Virus record (IMG/VR): IMGVR_UViG_3300025301_000024
Coordinates: 1-43,712 of that record
Direction: 5' to 3' (one strand)
DNA length: 43,712 bases
Source of the DNA: a virus
Below, piece by piece: positions 1 through 7,336 of this stretch. The position numbers were made by a program, and so were the translations under genes. The notes under the pieces were generated by a model, which was not told the origin of the DNA, did not search any database, and saw only the letters and a list, made by a program, of their open reading frames with translations. How positions within the stretch are numbered: the stretch's first letter is position 1; the number at the start of each line of letters is the position of its first letter.

Positions 1-2
1 AC

Positions 3-377
3 GCGAATGTCTACCCGACAGGGGTGGCAGGCACTTCGGCGTTGGGCAGCATCACGCTCATCACCAATAACATCATCAGCCTTACTGATCTGGGAGCGGC
101 TACAGGTAGCTTGGGGTCGGTTACGGCTTCTGGTGCTTCAGGTATTACGCTTGAAGGTTTGGCAGGAACCGGTGAAATCACGCAGGTTCTGGTATGGGGG
201 CTTGTGGACACGGATCAGACCCCGAATTGGGGTGCAATTTCGACAACACAAACACCAAGCTGGTCTGCTGTTTCGACCACTCAAGATCCTTCTTGGTCAT
301 CGGTGTCCACGTCACAAACACCTAGCTGGAGTTCGGTAGACAGTGATCAGACTCCTGAATGGAAAAAGGTAGCTTAA
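3..377 (+). CDS. C-terminal part of a virion fibre/appendage protein (5' cut by window edge)
   Basis: The reading frame is open from base 3, so the gene starts outside the window; only about 124 residues are visible. The first half is Gly/Ala/Thr-rich with short hydrophobic beta-like stretches. The second half holds at least five tandem repeats of about 11 residues built on Gln-Thr/Asp-Pro-x-Trp (QTPNW, QTPSW, QDPSW, QTPSW, QTPEW) with Trp at a fixed spacing. This Trp repeat recurs at the ends of environmental phage virion proteins. The stop lies one base before the start of the large fibre gene. A role in the tail or fibre base is inferred from position and repeat style, not from a recognised domain. 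Confidence 0.6.
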   Translation, partial: ANVYPTGVAGTSALGSITLITNNIISLTDLGAATGSLGSVTASGASGITLEGLAGTGEITQVLVWGLVDTDQTPNWGAISTTQTPSWSAVSTTQDPSWSSVSTSQTPSWSSVDSDQTPEWKKVA

Positions 378-378
378 A

Positions 379-3300
379 ATGGCAACTTATGTAAACGATC
401 TTAGATTAAAAGAAATCGCTACCGGCGATGAGTCAGGGACTTGGGGAGACAGCACCAACACCAACTTAGAGTTGATAGGCGAAGCCTTTGGTAGCGGTTC
501 AGAAGGCATCACGGGAACGACGCACACGATCACGATAGCTGATGGAACGTCCGACGCGGCCCGAGCGATGGTCATGACTTTAACAGGGTCTACCACTGCT
601 CTTAACACCGTCACCCTCGCACCTAACACGGTGAATAAAGTCTGGGTTATCCAGAACTCGGCTGGTTACGCGGTTTCAATCAGCCAAGGCACGGGCGCTA
701 ATGTCGTGATCCCCAATGGCGGAATCAAGATGGTTGTGGCTGACGGTGCGGGCGCAGGCGCGGCGGTAACCGATGTGTTAGACCTCACGGGAGGTACTGG
801 AAACATTGGTTTAGGTAGTGGTTCTTTAGGCACGGCGTTAACGACCGGTACTGACAATGTAGCTATCGGTGAAGCGGCACTTGATGCAGCAACCACGGGT
901 TCCGACAACACCGCTGTGGGAGACAATGCCGGGGGCGCATTAACCACGGGCAGCAACAGCGTCGCTATTGGTTCTTCGGCTTTATTGGTAGCCACGACCG
1001 CTGCCGATAACACGGCAGTCGGGACCGACACGCTTAAAGCCAATTCCACGGGAACCGATAACACGGCGGTGGGTTATGCAGCGGGTGATGCTGTAACCAC
1101 AGGATCGGATAATACTTTTGTCGGAGACAATGCCGGAGGGGCCGTTTCTACGGCTTCAGGCCATACGGCGGTGGGTTCTTCGGCATTGCTTACGATGTCC
1201 ACCGGTACAACCGGAACGGCGGTAGGCTTTGAGGCGCTCAAGGTAGCTACCGGGAATAACAACACAGCAGTTGGCTACCAAGCAGGTGTAGCCGTAAGCA
1301 CTGCAGCTAATTGCACCATAATCGGTTCTGCAGCCGGGGATGCTTTGAGTACCGGGGCTAATAACACACTGGTTGGTAAAGACGCTGGAGGAGCCCTAAC
1401 TACGGCTGCGGGCAATACGGCTATCGGGCAGGGCGCTTTAGTAACTTCAACCACGGGCCCAGAGCATGTTGCGATAGGTAAGGACGCTTTAAGTCTTATG
1501 GCGACCGGCGAGGCATGTGTAGCAGTCGGGAATGAGGCTTTGAAGGCGAATTTAGGCAGCAGCAATACTGCGGTTGGTTATCAAAGTATGGATGCCTGCA
1601 CCACCGGAACGCAGTTGACGGCTGTTGGTCGGAATTCTTTAGGTGCTGTTACAACCGGATCAGGTCTTGTGGCTATGGGAATGTCTGCTTTGTCTACGAT
1701 AACCACCGGAACGAATGGAACGGCGGTAGGTTTTGAGGCACTGAAAGTTGCGACGGGTAATGACAATACAGCAGTAGGGTATCAGGCTGGGGTTGCGGTC
1801 AGTACAGGAACCGATAACACTCTATTTGGTAATGCCGCAGGCGATGCGAATACCACAGGTTCTGACAACACCTTCATAGGAGACAACGCAGGCGGAGCCA
1901 ACACGACAGCAAGTAATAACACCGCTGTCGGGTCAAATGCTTTGCTTGCCAACACCACAGGTAATCATTTGGTCGCTGTTGGCGATGATTGTTTGGCATC
2001 GAACACGACCGGGGCCAGAAATACGGTAGTCGGCAGAAATGCAATGTATGCCAACACCACCGGAACCGGCAACACTGCGATAGGAAACAATGCATTAACC
2101 ACAGCCACCGAAGCAGACGACAATGTTGCCATTGGCAGAAGTTCTTTAAATGCTCTTACCAGTGGAGTTGATAACACCGCAGTAGGTGCTTATTCAGGTG
2201 ACGCTATAACCACCGGTAGCGACAACACCGCGATTGGTGACAATGCATTAGGTGCAGTAACAACTGGCAGCGATAACACGGCAGTAGGGTCATCTGCTTT
2301 ATTGGCAAGTACGGGAGCAGGTAATACAGCGGTCGGGGCTTATGCCTTGGATGCCAACCAAGCCGATGATGTTACGGCTGTTGGTAAAAATGCCCTAACA
2401 GCCAATACGACAGGAACCAATAATGTCTCCGTGGGGGCTTATTCCGGGGAAGCTGTAACGACGGGGACTAATAATACTTTTATCGGAACGAAGGCTGGAC
2501 GTGCTGTCACTACAGCATCAGGTCATACGGCAGTGGGTAATGCAGCATTGCTTACAATGACCACCGGAACGACAGGTACGGCGGTCGGCTTTGAAGCACT
2601 TAAAGTTGCGACGGGTAATGACAATACAGCAGTTGGCTATCAGGCTGGTGTGGCCATAACGACGGGAAATTACAATACCGCTTTAGGCCAAGGCGCTTTA
2701 AGTACAGCGACAACTGTAAATGCAAACACGGCTATTGGTAATGATGCGCTGAGAACGGCTGCCGGAGCATATAATACAGCGGTAGGTGCTTCTGCAGCGA
2801 ATGCAATCACGACAGGAGCAAACAATGTTGCTATCGGCGCGAATGCGATGGATGCCGCGACCACCGGAGACTCAAATACGGCGGTTGGTTATCAGAGTTT
2901 GGACGCCAACACGACAGCCAGTAACAATACCGCTGTGGGTAAAGATTCTTTAGGAGCCGTAACGACCGGTACATCGAATGTTGGTCTAGGTCAGGCTACA
3001 GGACAAGCTTTAACAACCGGGGCTTATAACGTATTGATTGGCCAAGGTGTGAATGTTGATGGCTCGACTGCTGAAGGACAGATTGTCATTGGTCGAAATG
3101 TTGCGAGTGGCGGAAATGATAGTGTCCGGTTTGGGCAGGCTGGCAACACGCTGACTATAGCTTTGAACGGTTCAACAACGTCTTGGACGGCGGCTTCGGA
3201 CGAACGGTTGAAAGAGAATATTGAACCTGCTGCGGCAGGGTTATCTTTTATCAACGATTTGCGGCCAGTTACATACAACTTCAGAAAGGCCAAGGATGTG

Positions 3301-3564
3301 CCATCGGATTTTCCCGGTTATCAAGAAGGTTCTGATGAGCCATGTCTTGGACATGATTACGGGACAGTCAATCACGGGTTTGTCGCTCAAGAAGTTAAAG
3401 CAGTGATTGATAATCACCCGGAAGTAAAAGAAGGCTTTGATATGTGGAATACTGCGAGCGATGGGGTACAGCACATCGGAGATGGGGCTTTAGTTCCGAT
3501 GTTGGTTAAAGCGGTTCAGGAGCTTTCAGCAAAGATTAAGAAACTTGAAGAGGAGGATGAATGA
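379..3564 (+). CDS. Large repeat tail fibre with C-terminal peptidase S74 intramolecular chaperone
   Basis: A protein of 1061 residues. Residues 1-140 are a non-repeat head. Residues about 140-890 are a long array of Asn-Thr-Ala-Val-Gly / Thr-Thr-Gly repeats of about 22 residues, like the beta-roll head repeats of trimeric adhesins. The C-terminus from Ser940 carries SDERLKENI, the hallmark of the peptidase S74 chaperone domain; Ser940 and Lys945 have the five-residue spacing of the known Ser/Lys self-cleavage dyad. In that family the domain drives trimer folding and then cuts itself off just before the Ser, which here would leave a fibre of about 939 residues. The end is coiled-coil-like (KAVQELSAKIKKLEEE). 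The gene probably encodes the receptor-binding fibre. Its stop overlaps the next start. Confidence 0.9.
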   Translation: MATYVNDLRLKEIATGDESGTWGDSTNTNLELIGEAFGSGSEGITGTTHTITIADGTSDAARAMVMTLTGSTTALNTVTLAPNTVNKVWVIQNSAGYAVSISQGTGANVVIPNGGIKMVVADGAGAGAAVTDVLDLTGGTGNIGLGSGSLGTALTTGTDNVAIGEAALDAATTGSDNTAVGDNAGGALTTGSNSVAIGSSALLVATTAADNTAVGTDTLKANSTGTDNTAVGYAAGDAVTTGSDNTFVGDNAGGAVSTASGHTAVGSSALLTMSTGTTGTAVGFEALKVATGNNNTAVGYQAGVAVSTAANCTIIGSAAGDALSTGANNTLVGKDAGGALTTAAGNTAIGQGALVTSTTGPEHVAIGKDALSLMATGEACVAVGNEALKANLGSSNTAVGYQSMDACTTGTQLTAVGRNSLGAVTTGSGLVAMGMSALSTITTGTNGTAVGFEALKVATGNDNTAVGYQAGVAVSTGTDNTLFGNAAGDANTTGSDNTFIGDNAGGANTTASNNTAVGSNALLANTTGNHLVAVGDDCLASNTTGARNTVVGRNAMYANTTGTGNTAIGNNALTTATEADDNVAIGRSSLNALTSGVDNTAVGAYSGDAITTGSDNTAIGDNALGAVTTGSDNTAVGSSALLASTGAGNTAVGAYALDANQADDVTAVGKNALTANTTGTNNVSVGAYSGEAVTTGTNNTFIGTKAGRAVTTASGHTAVGNAALLTMTTGTTGTAVGFEALKVATGNDNTAVGYQAGVAITTGNYNTALGQGALSTATTVNANTAIGNDALRTAAGAYNTAVGASAANAITTGANNVAIGANAMDAATTGDSNTAVGYQSLDANTTASNNTAVGKDSLGAVTTGTSNVGLGQATGQALTTGAYNVLIGQGVNVDGSTAEGQIVIGRNVASGGNDSVRFGQAGNTLTIALNGSTTSWTAASDERLKENIEPAAAGLSFINDLRPVTYNFRKAKDVPSDFPGYQEGSDEPCLGHDYGTVNHGFVAQEVKAVIDNHPEVKEGFDMWNTASDGVQHIGDGALVPMLVKAVQELSAKIKKLEEEDE
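800..3030 (+). repeat. Intragenic NTAVG-type repeat array in the fibre gene
   Basis: More than 30 degenerate repeats of about 66 bp encode turns with the motif N-T-A-V/I-G. Larger blocks are also duplicated: the stretch encoding TAVGFEALKVATGN followed by NTAVGYQAGVA appears three times (about 1216-1295, 1711-1795 and 2578-2660). The first and third copies lie inside a still longer shared block of about 66 residues (about 1102-1302 and 2463-2661). Confidence 0.9.
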
Positions 3565-3890
3565 TGGCTGTAACAAAGACGTTAAAGGCTATTCCGTACA
3601 GTAAGAGCAGCAAGGTTGAGAAATGGAATGTATCTGCGACTTACGAGAACGACAGCGAAGGCGATGCGACCTATTACACTTCCACTTTCTCAAAGACCGT
3701 AGAAGCGACAGATTCTGATGGTACGGTGAACTTCGCCAAAAAAGCGAAAGGTTCATGGACGAAGAGCGAGATCGAGGCTTTAATGCCTATTTCGCATTGG
3801 GATGAGGTGTTTGCCAGTCAGGTGGATTCGGTGATCACCAGTCCGGTGGTTCCGCCGACCGCTGATGAGAGCTTTTCGATCCCATCGTAA
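3561..3890 (+). CDS. Small conserved phage protein downstream of fibre
   Basis: A soluble protein of about 109 residues with no signal peptide or membrane segment. It starts at ATG inside the fibre stop (ATGA overlap; a second ATG follows directly) and ends overlapping the next gene. The middle contains a Ser/Thr-rich stretch and a motif KSEIEALMPISHWDEVF. I do not recognise a domain. Its place right after the fibre suggests a fibre accessory or assembly role, as is common for small genes at this site, but this is inference only. Confidence 0.6.
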   Translation: MMAVTKTLKAIPYSKSSKVEKWNVSATYENDSEGDATYYTSTFSKTVEATDSDGTVNFAKKAKGSWTKSEIEALMPISHWDEVFASQVDSVITSPVVPPTADESFSIPS

Positions 3891-4597
3891 TGGAGCAGAA
3901 ATACGAATTACACACGCTGCCATCCGTGTTTCTTTTGGAGGCATGGATGCCAGACGGTATGGTCACGGGACTCAATGCCTATTTGGATGAGTTGATGCAG
4001 GAGCAGGATCGAATCTCTCACGCAGGCACATTGGTTGGACAGATCGGTCACGGGCAGCAATTGACGATGGATCATACCGACGAGCGGTTGGCTGATTTTT
4101 GTCAGATGTCGGCTATTTTGGCTATCGATTATCTAAAGCATTTCAATAGCATCACTGGCAATCAAGCGACCAGTGATCGTCAAATAGGTATCGACGAACT
4201 TTGGTCGGTGCATAGTTACGAACGTGACTATAACCCGATCCATGATCATGGCACCAAGACAATCACGGGGATTTCTACGACTTCGTGGACGAAGGTTCCA
4301 CAGCAGATACTGGATCAGCCTACTGCTGGGAGTCCTGAGTATTCGCTGTATAACTCCAGCGGGAATGCCGATGGGTGCTTGGCTTTCAATTACGGGATCA
4401 ATTCCTTGATTGATGTGGAGCGGTTACGGCCTCCCCAGTCGTTCGTGATCAAGCCGGAAGTGGGTAAGTTCTTGATGTTTCCAAGCTGGCTTCAGCACAT
4501 GGTCTATCCGTTTGAAGGCGAAGGTGAGCGCCGCACGGTGGCGGCTAATCTGAACGTTTGGAATGTTCAAGACAGCGATAAGAAAACTGTTAATTAG
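3890..4597 (+). CDS. Putative 2OG-Fe(II) oxygenase (TIGR02466-like)
   Basis: A protein of 235 residues. His118 and His120 lie in NPIHDHG, followed by a Thr/Ser-rich strand. His203 lies in FPSWLQHMVYPF, and Arg214/Arg215 lie in ERRTVAANLNVW. These motifs match the double-stranded beta-helix core of phage-associated 2-oxoglutarate/Fe(II) oxygenases, where the His residues bind iron and the Arg binds the 2-oxoglutarate carboxylate. Such enzymes hydroxylate or oxidise a protein, nucleic acid or small molecule using O2 and 2-oxoglutarate; the substrate here is unknown. The start overlaps the previous stop by one base. Position between fibre and lysis genes implies late expression. Confidence 0.75.
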   Translation: MEQKYELHTLPSVFLLEAWMPDGMVTGLNAYLDELMQEQDRISHAGTLVGQIGHGQQLTMDHTDERLADFCQMSAILAIDYLKHFNSITGNQATSDRQIGIDELWSVHSYERDYNPIHDHGTKTITGISTTSWTKVPQQILDQPTAGSPEYSLYNSSGNADGCLAFNYGINSLIDVERLRPPQSFVIKPEVGKFLMFPSWLQHMVYPFEGEGERRTVAANLNVWNVQDSDKKTVN

Positions 4598-4606
4598 AGG
4601 TGAGCA

Positions 4607-4780
4607 ATGTTTGATTTAATCATTACTTTGGTATCGGTTGTCACGGGGATTGTATGTCTCGCCAGCTTTATTGCGGCTGTGACACCAACACCTAAAGATG
4701 ACGTGTGGATTGGCAAATTGTATAAGCTGATCGATGTTTTAGCCCTGAACATTGGGAAGGCAAAAGAAAAGAGCGGTTAG
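4607..4780 (+). CDS. Small single-pass membrane protein, holin candidate
   Basis: A 57-residue protein with RBS-like GAGGTGAG just upstream of the ATG. Residues 3-24 form one hydrophobic segment (LIITLVSVVTGIVCLASFIAAV), followed by a Thr-Pro-Thr-Pro hinge and a polar tail with an amphipathic helix (WIGKLYKLIDVLALNIGKA). The TPTPKDD-W-GKLYKLID pattern is common in small phage membrane proteins placed at the head of spanin/endolysin cassettes. A holin or holin-partner role is inferred from size, topology and position. Confidence 0.65.
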   Translation: MFDLIITLVSVVTGIVCLASFIAAVTPTPKDDVWIGKLYKLIDVLALNIGKAKEKSG

Positions 4781-4783
4781 AGA

Positions 4784-5206
4784 ATGGGATTCAAATTGTC
4801 CATTGCGTTAGGAATTGCTTTGGTGATGCTGTCGGGAGGCTTCAAGCTCTACTACGACAAGTCAGAAGCTGAGAAGATGGCTATGGCAACGCAGTTGCAA
4901 ACAGCGATGGACAATCAGTTACGCCTTGAGAACGCGGTTCAAACCCAGAACGAGCAGATCGAAAAAGCGGTTGAAAACAAGAAGACATCAGATGCTCGTA
5001 TTGAATTATTGACGATGGCTAACAATCAGGCAACAGAAAAGATCGATGAATTACGCGAGAAATTCGCTCGTCACGATCTTGATATGTTGTCGTTGCGTAA
5101 GCCGGGATTGATTGAGAAAGTTGTCAATCGTGGTACGGCAGCCGTTTTCAAAGAGCTTGAAGATTTAACGAACCCGGATCAGTTTAATGCAGAAACGGAA
5201 GGTTAA
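4784..5206 (+). CDS. Rz-like inner-membrane spanin (i-spanin)
   Basis: A protein of 140 residues. An N-terminal membrane anchor (residues about 4-23) is followed by a long Gln/Glu/Lys-rich coiled coil (about 30-100), the usual design of Rz proteins. The next gene encodes a proline-rich lipoprotein and the one after that a lysozyme, completing the Gram-negative lysis order i-spanin, o-spanin, endolysin. In the family, i- and o-spanins link inner and outer membranes across the periplasm and fuse them in the last step of lysis. Assigned by architecture and context, not by a specific sequence motif. Confidence 0.75.
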   Translation: MGFKLSIALGIALVMLSGGFKLYYDKSEAEKMAMATQLQTAMDNQLRLENAVQTQNEQIEKAVENKKTSDARIELLTMANNQATEKIDELREKFARHDLDMLSLRKPGLIEKVVNRGTAAVFKELEDLTNPDQFNAETEG

Positions 5207-5208
5207 AC

Positions 5209-5598
5209 ATGAAAGTCTTGGCTTTGGTTCTGCTGGTCATTTGCAGCGGTTGTACCACGGCATTTCGTCCGCCGGAGGTGCGGCCCGTCGAGGTGGTGAC
5301 CATCGAGAAACCGGCTCCTATGTACCACCCGCCATTGCCGCCAAGAATAAAGAGTATGCCGGTCGAATGGAAGATTTTGACGCCGGATACGATGGAAGAG
5401 TATTTGAACGACCTGAAGGCTGGCGAAGCCCCAGTAAATGCTTGGTATTCGCTGACCACCAAAGGTTACGAAAATATCAGCAACAACATGGCACAGATTC
5501 AAAGGTATATAAAACAGGTTTTATCGATAGTTGAGTATTACCGTGATGTTGACGCAGAACGGCAAAAACAGGATGCAGAGCCACCGATAGAGGAATGA
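5209..5598 (+). CDS. Rz1-like outer-membrane lipoprotein spanin (o-spanin)
   Basis: A 129-residue protein starting two bases after the Rz-like stop. The N-terminus MKVLALVLLVICSGC is a lipoprotein signal with Cys15 as the expected lipid anchor; the -3 residue is Cys rather than Leu, which is less usual. A proline-rich stretch follows (RPPEVRPVEV, APMYHPPLPPR), typical of o-spanins, then a soluble helical C-terminus. It is longer than lambda Rz1 but within the range of separate o-spanins. The last bases overlap the endolysin start. Confidence 0.75.
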   Translation: MKVLALVLLVICSGCTTAFRPPEVRPVEVVTIEKPAPMYHPPLPPRIKSMPVEWKILTPDTMEEYLNDLKAGEAPVNAWYSLTTKGYENISNNMAQIQRYIKQVLSIVEYYRDVDAERQKQDAEPPIEE

Positions 5599-6035
5599 GC
5601 AGGTTAACGGAAATGTTGCGTCGGCATGAAGGTGTGGAAAGTCATGCTTATTTGTGCAGCCAGAACTTCACGACCATCGGTGTGGGCCGAAATATCGATG
5701 CCGGTGATAACGGTCGTGCAAGAGGATTAGGGCTTTCTGATGATGAGGTTGACTATCTGTTGCAAAATGACATTGATCGTGTGACAGAGGAACTGGACGG
5801 TGAATACCCGTGGTTTGCGGGTCTGAATAACGCCCGATCTGATGCGATGATAGACATCAGTTTTAACTTAGGTCAGACGAGATTGAGAGGTTTCAGGAAG
5901 GCATTGGAAGCAATGGAATCTGGCGATTGGGAAGAGGCGGGTAAACAATTTTTGGACAGCCGGTGGGCCGATCAGGTCGGTAACAGGGCCACGGAATTAG
6001 CAGAGATAATTCGCACGGGCGAATATCGGGATTAG
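5595..6035 (+). CDS. Endolysin, GH24 (T4-type) lysozyme
   Basis: A protein of 146 residues, the usual size for a single-domain phage lysozyme that cuts the MurNAc-GlcNAc bond of peptidoglycan. The catalytic triad is visible as Glu12 (RRHEGVE), Cys21 (AYLCSQ) and Thr27 (NFTTIGVG), spaced E-8-C-5-T. In T4 lysozyme the middle residue is Asp20; the Cys variant is well known among phage endolysins and T4 D20C is active. Later parts (SDAMIDISFNLGQTRLRGF, LDSRWADQVGNRATELAEIIRTG) match the C-terminal lobe. There is no signal peptide, so release should depend on a holin. Confidence 0.93.
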   Translation: MSRLTEMLRRHEGVESHAYLCSQNFTTIGVGRNIDAGDNGRARGLGLSDDEVDYLLQNDIDRVTEELDGEYPWFAGLNNARSDAMIDISFNLGQTRLRGFRKALEAMESGDWEEAGKQFLDSRWADQVGNRATELAEIIRTGEYRD

Positions 6036-6056
6036 CTCTTTTTAGAGGAGATTGAT

Positions 6057-7334
6057 ATGGGTAAGGGTAGCGGTAGTGGTGGTGGCAGACGGCCTGCTCC
6101 CCCCCGAGGTTTTCCCGGTAGACCAGGCAAGGGTAGTGGTGGGCAGCCGCGAACGAATCAGTGGTCACCCGGCCCCATGCCGGGATCGTCTTATAACCAG
6201 CCCCAGCTTCCCGGTGGTTATGGGCGGATGCGGTATGAGCCACAGCAATTCAGTAGTTACGGCGTTCCAACCAGCATAGCCCAGCCGGGTGTTTTCGGTT
6301 GGGGTGAGTCAGTTTCAGGATTGGAGACTCCCGGCTCAAGGCGGCAATACGGCGGTGAAACATTTACTCAGGGAGCCGGGGGCCGTCAATGGACTGACAG
6401 GTATGGGCGTGGCTGGGGAACAGACCCAATGCAACGGCAGCAGCAACAGTTTGGTGGAGGACCGGGTAAAGGTGGCAGAGGGCAGCCTTCTCCCCAGCAA
6501 TTCCCCGGAGGACCGGGTAAGGGTGGTGGTGGATATGGGCAGGCACAGCAGTTAGGGCAGCAATTACAGCCAGCACAATTACAGCCAGCAGGAGCAGCAT
6601 CACCTTATTTTCAGGACATCATGGGTCGAGCGGCATATGAGCCTCAGGGGCAGGCACAGCAGTTAGGGCAGTTACAGCAGCAATTAGCAGGGCAGCAGCA
6701 AGCATTAGGAGCCGGACTTGGTGGTGGGGTTGGGATGTATGGAGGGATGCAAGATGAGGCGGCAGCAGAACCAGCGCGGTTTGCAGCATCTCCATCGAAA
6801 AATGGAATTGTTGGCATAGGTGATTTCGAGCAGAAGCAGATAGTTGCGCCGAAAGATCAAGCTGTCGGTATAGGTGATTTTGAACAGAAGCAGATAGCTG
6901 ACCAACCCTCTGTAACACCACAGAAGTGGACTCCAGAGGAGAAAGCAGCTTGGGCACAACGGGAGCAAGCTCCAGCCCCGGCTCCGGTCATACCTCAAAA
7001 ATGGACGCCAGAACAAAAGGCTACTTGGGGTGGATGGTCACCAGAGCAGCAACAGTTGGCTCAAGGGAACACGGCTCTATGGACGCCACAGCAACAGAGT
7101 GCTTGGGGCGCAGGTCAGCCGTTACCCGGATGGTCACAAGCACAGCAAAGTGCTTGGGGCGCAGGTCAGCCGTTGACCGGATGGACACCACAACAACAGA
7201 GAGATTGGCGCGCAGGAACGAAGCCATTGTCCGAGGTGCGATGGACCCCAGCACAGCAGGCAGCTTGGAGGGCAGCGCGAAGGGCTAATGGGGGGATAGT
7301 TGGACTTTACTGGCCCGGAGGGCGGGTGCATTAA
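6057..7334 (+). CDS. Gly/Gln-rich repeat protein, probable virion component
   Basis: A protein of 425 residues with RBS AGAGGAG. The N-terminus is Gly/Pro/Arg-rich and the middle Gln-rich. It then has two copies of IVGIGDFEQKQI-type sequence (residues about 248-280) and 8-9 repeats built on W-T-P-x-Q-Q/K-x-x-W with GAGQPL-GW linkers (about 290-410). Two pieces match the protein encoded at 12314-14026: PYFQDIMGRAAYE (residue 183 on) and QQALGAGLGGGVGMY. It therefore looks like a shuffled relative of that structural protein. No enzymatic motif was seen. Confidence 0.6.
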   Translation: MGKGSGSGGGRRPAPPRGFPGRPGKGSGGQPRTNQWSPGPMPGSSYNQPQLPGGYGRMRYEPQQFSSYGVPTSIAQPGVFGWGESVSGLETPGSRRQYGGETFTQGAGGRQWTDRYGRGWGTDPMQRQQQQFGGGPGKGGRGQPSPQQFPGGPGKGGGGYGQAQQLGQQLQPAQLQPAGAASPYFQDIMGRAAYEPQGQAQQLGQLQQQLAGQQQALGAGLGGGVGMYGGMQDEAAAEPARFAASPSKNGIVGIGDFEQKQIVAPKDQAVGIGDFEQKQIADQPSVTPQKWTPEEKAAWAQREQAPAPAPVIPQKWTPEQKATWGGWSPEQQQLAQGNTALWTPQQQSAWGAGQPLPGWSQAQQSAWGAGQPLTGWTPQQQRDWRAGTKPLSEVRWTPAQQAAWRAARRANGGIVGLYWPGGRVH

Positions 7335-7336
7335 CG

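Noticed and set aside
666-1766. Several long antisense open frames opposite the fibre gene
   Set aside because: They mirror the repeat codons of the fibre, lack ribosome sites and read as low-complexity Val/Ala/Pro sequence.
800-3030. Regular repeats that could suggest a CRISPR array or minisatellite
   Set aside because: They are in frame, degenerate at third positions and encode a beta-roll fibre, with no constant repeat/variable spacer layout.
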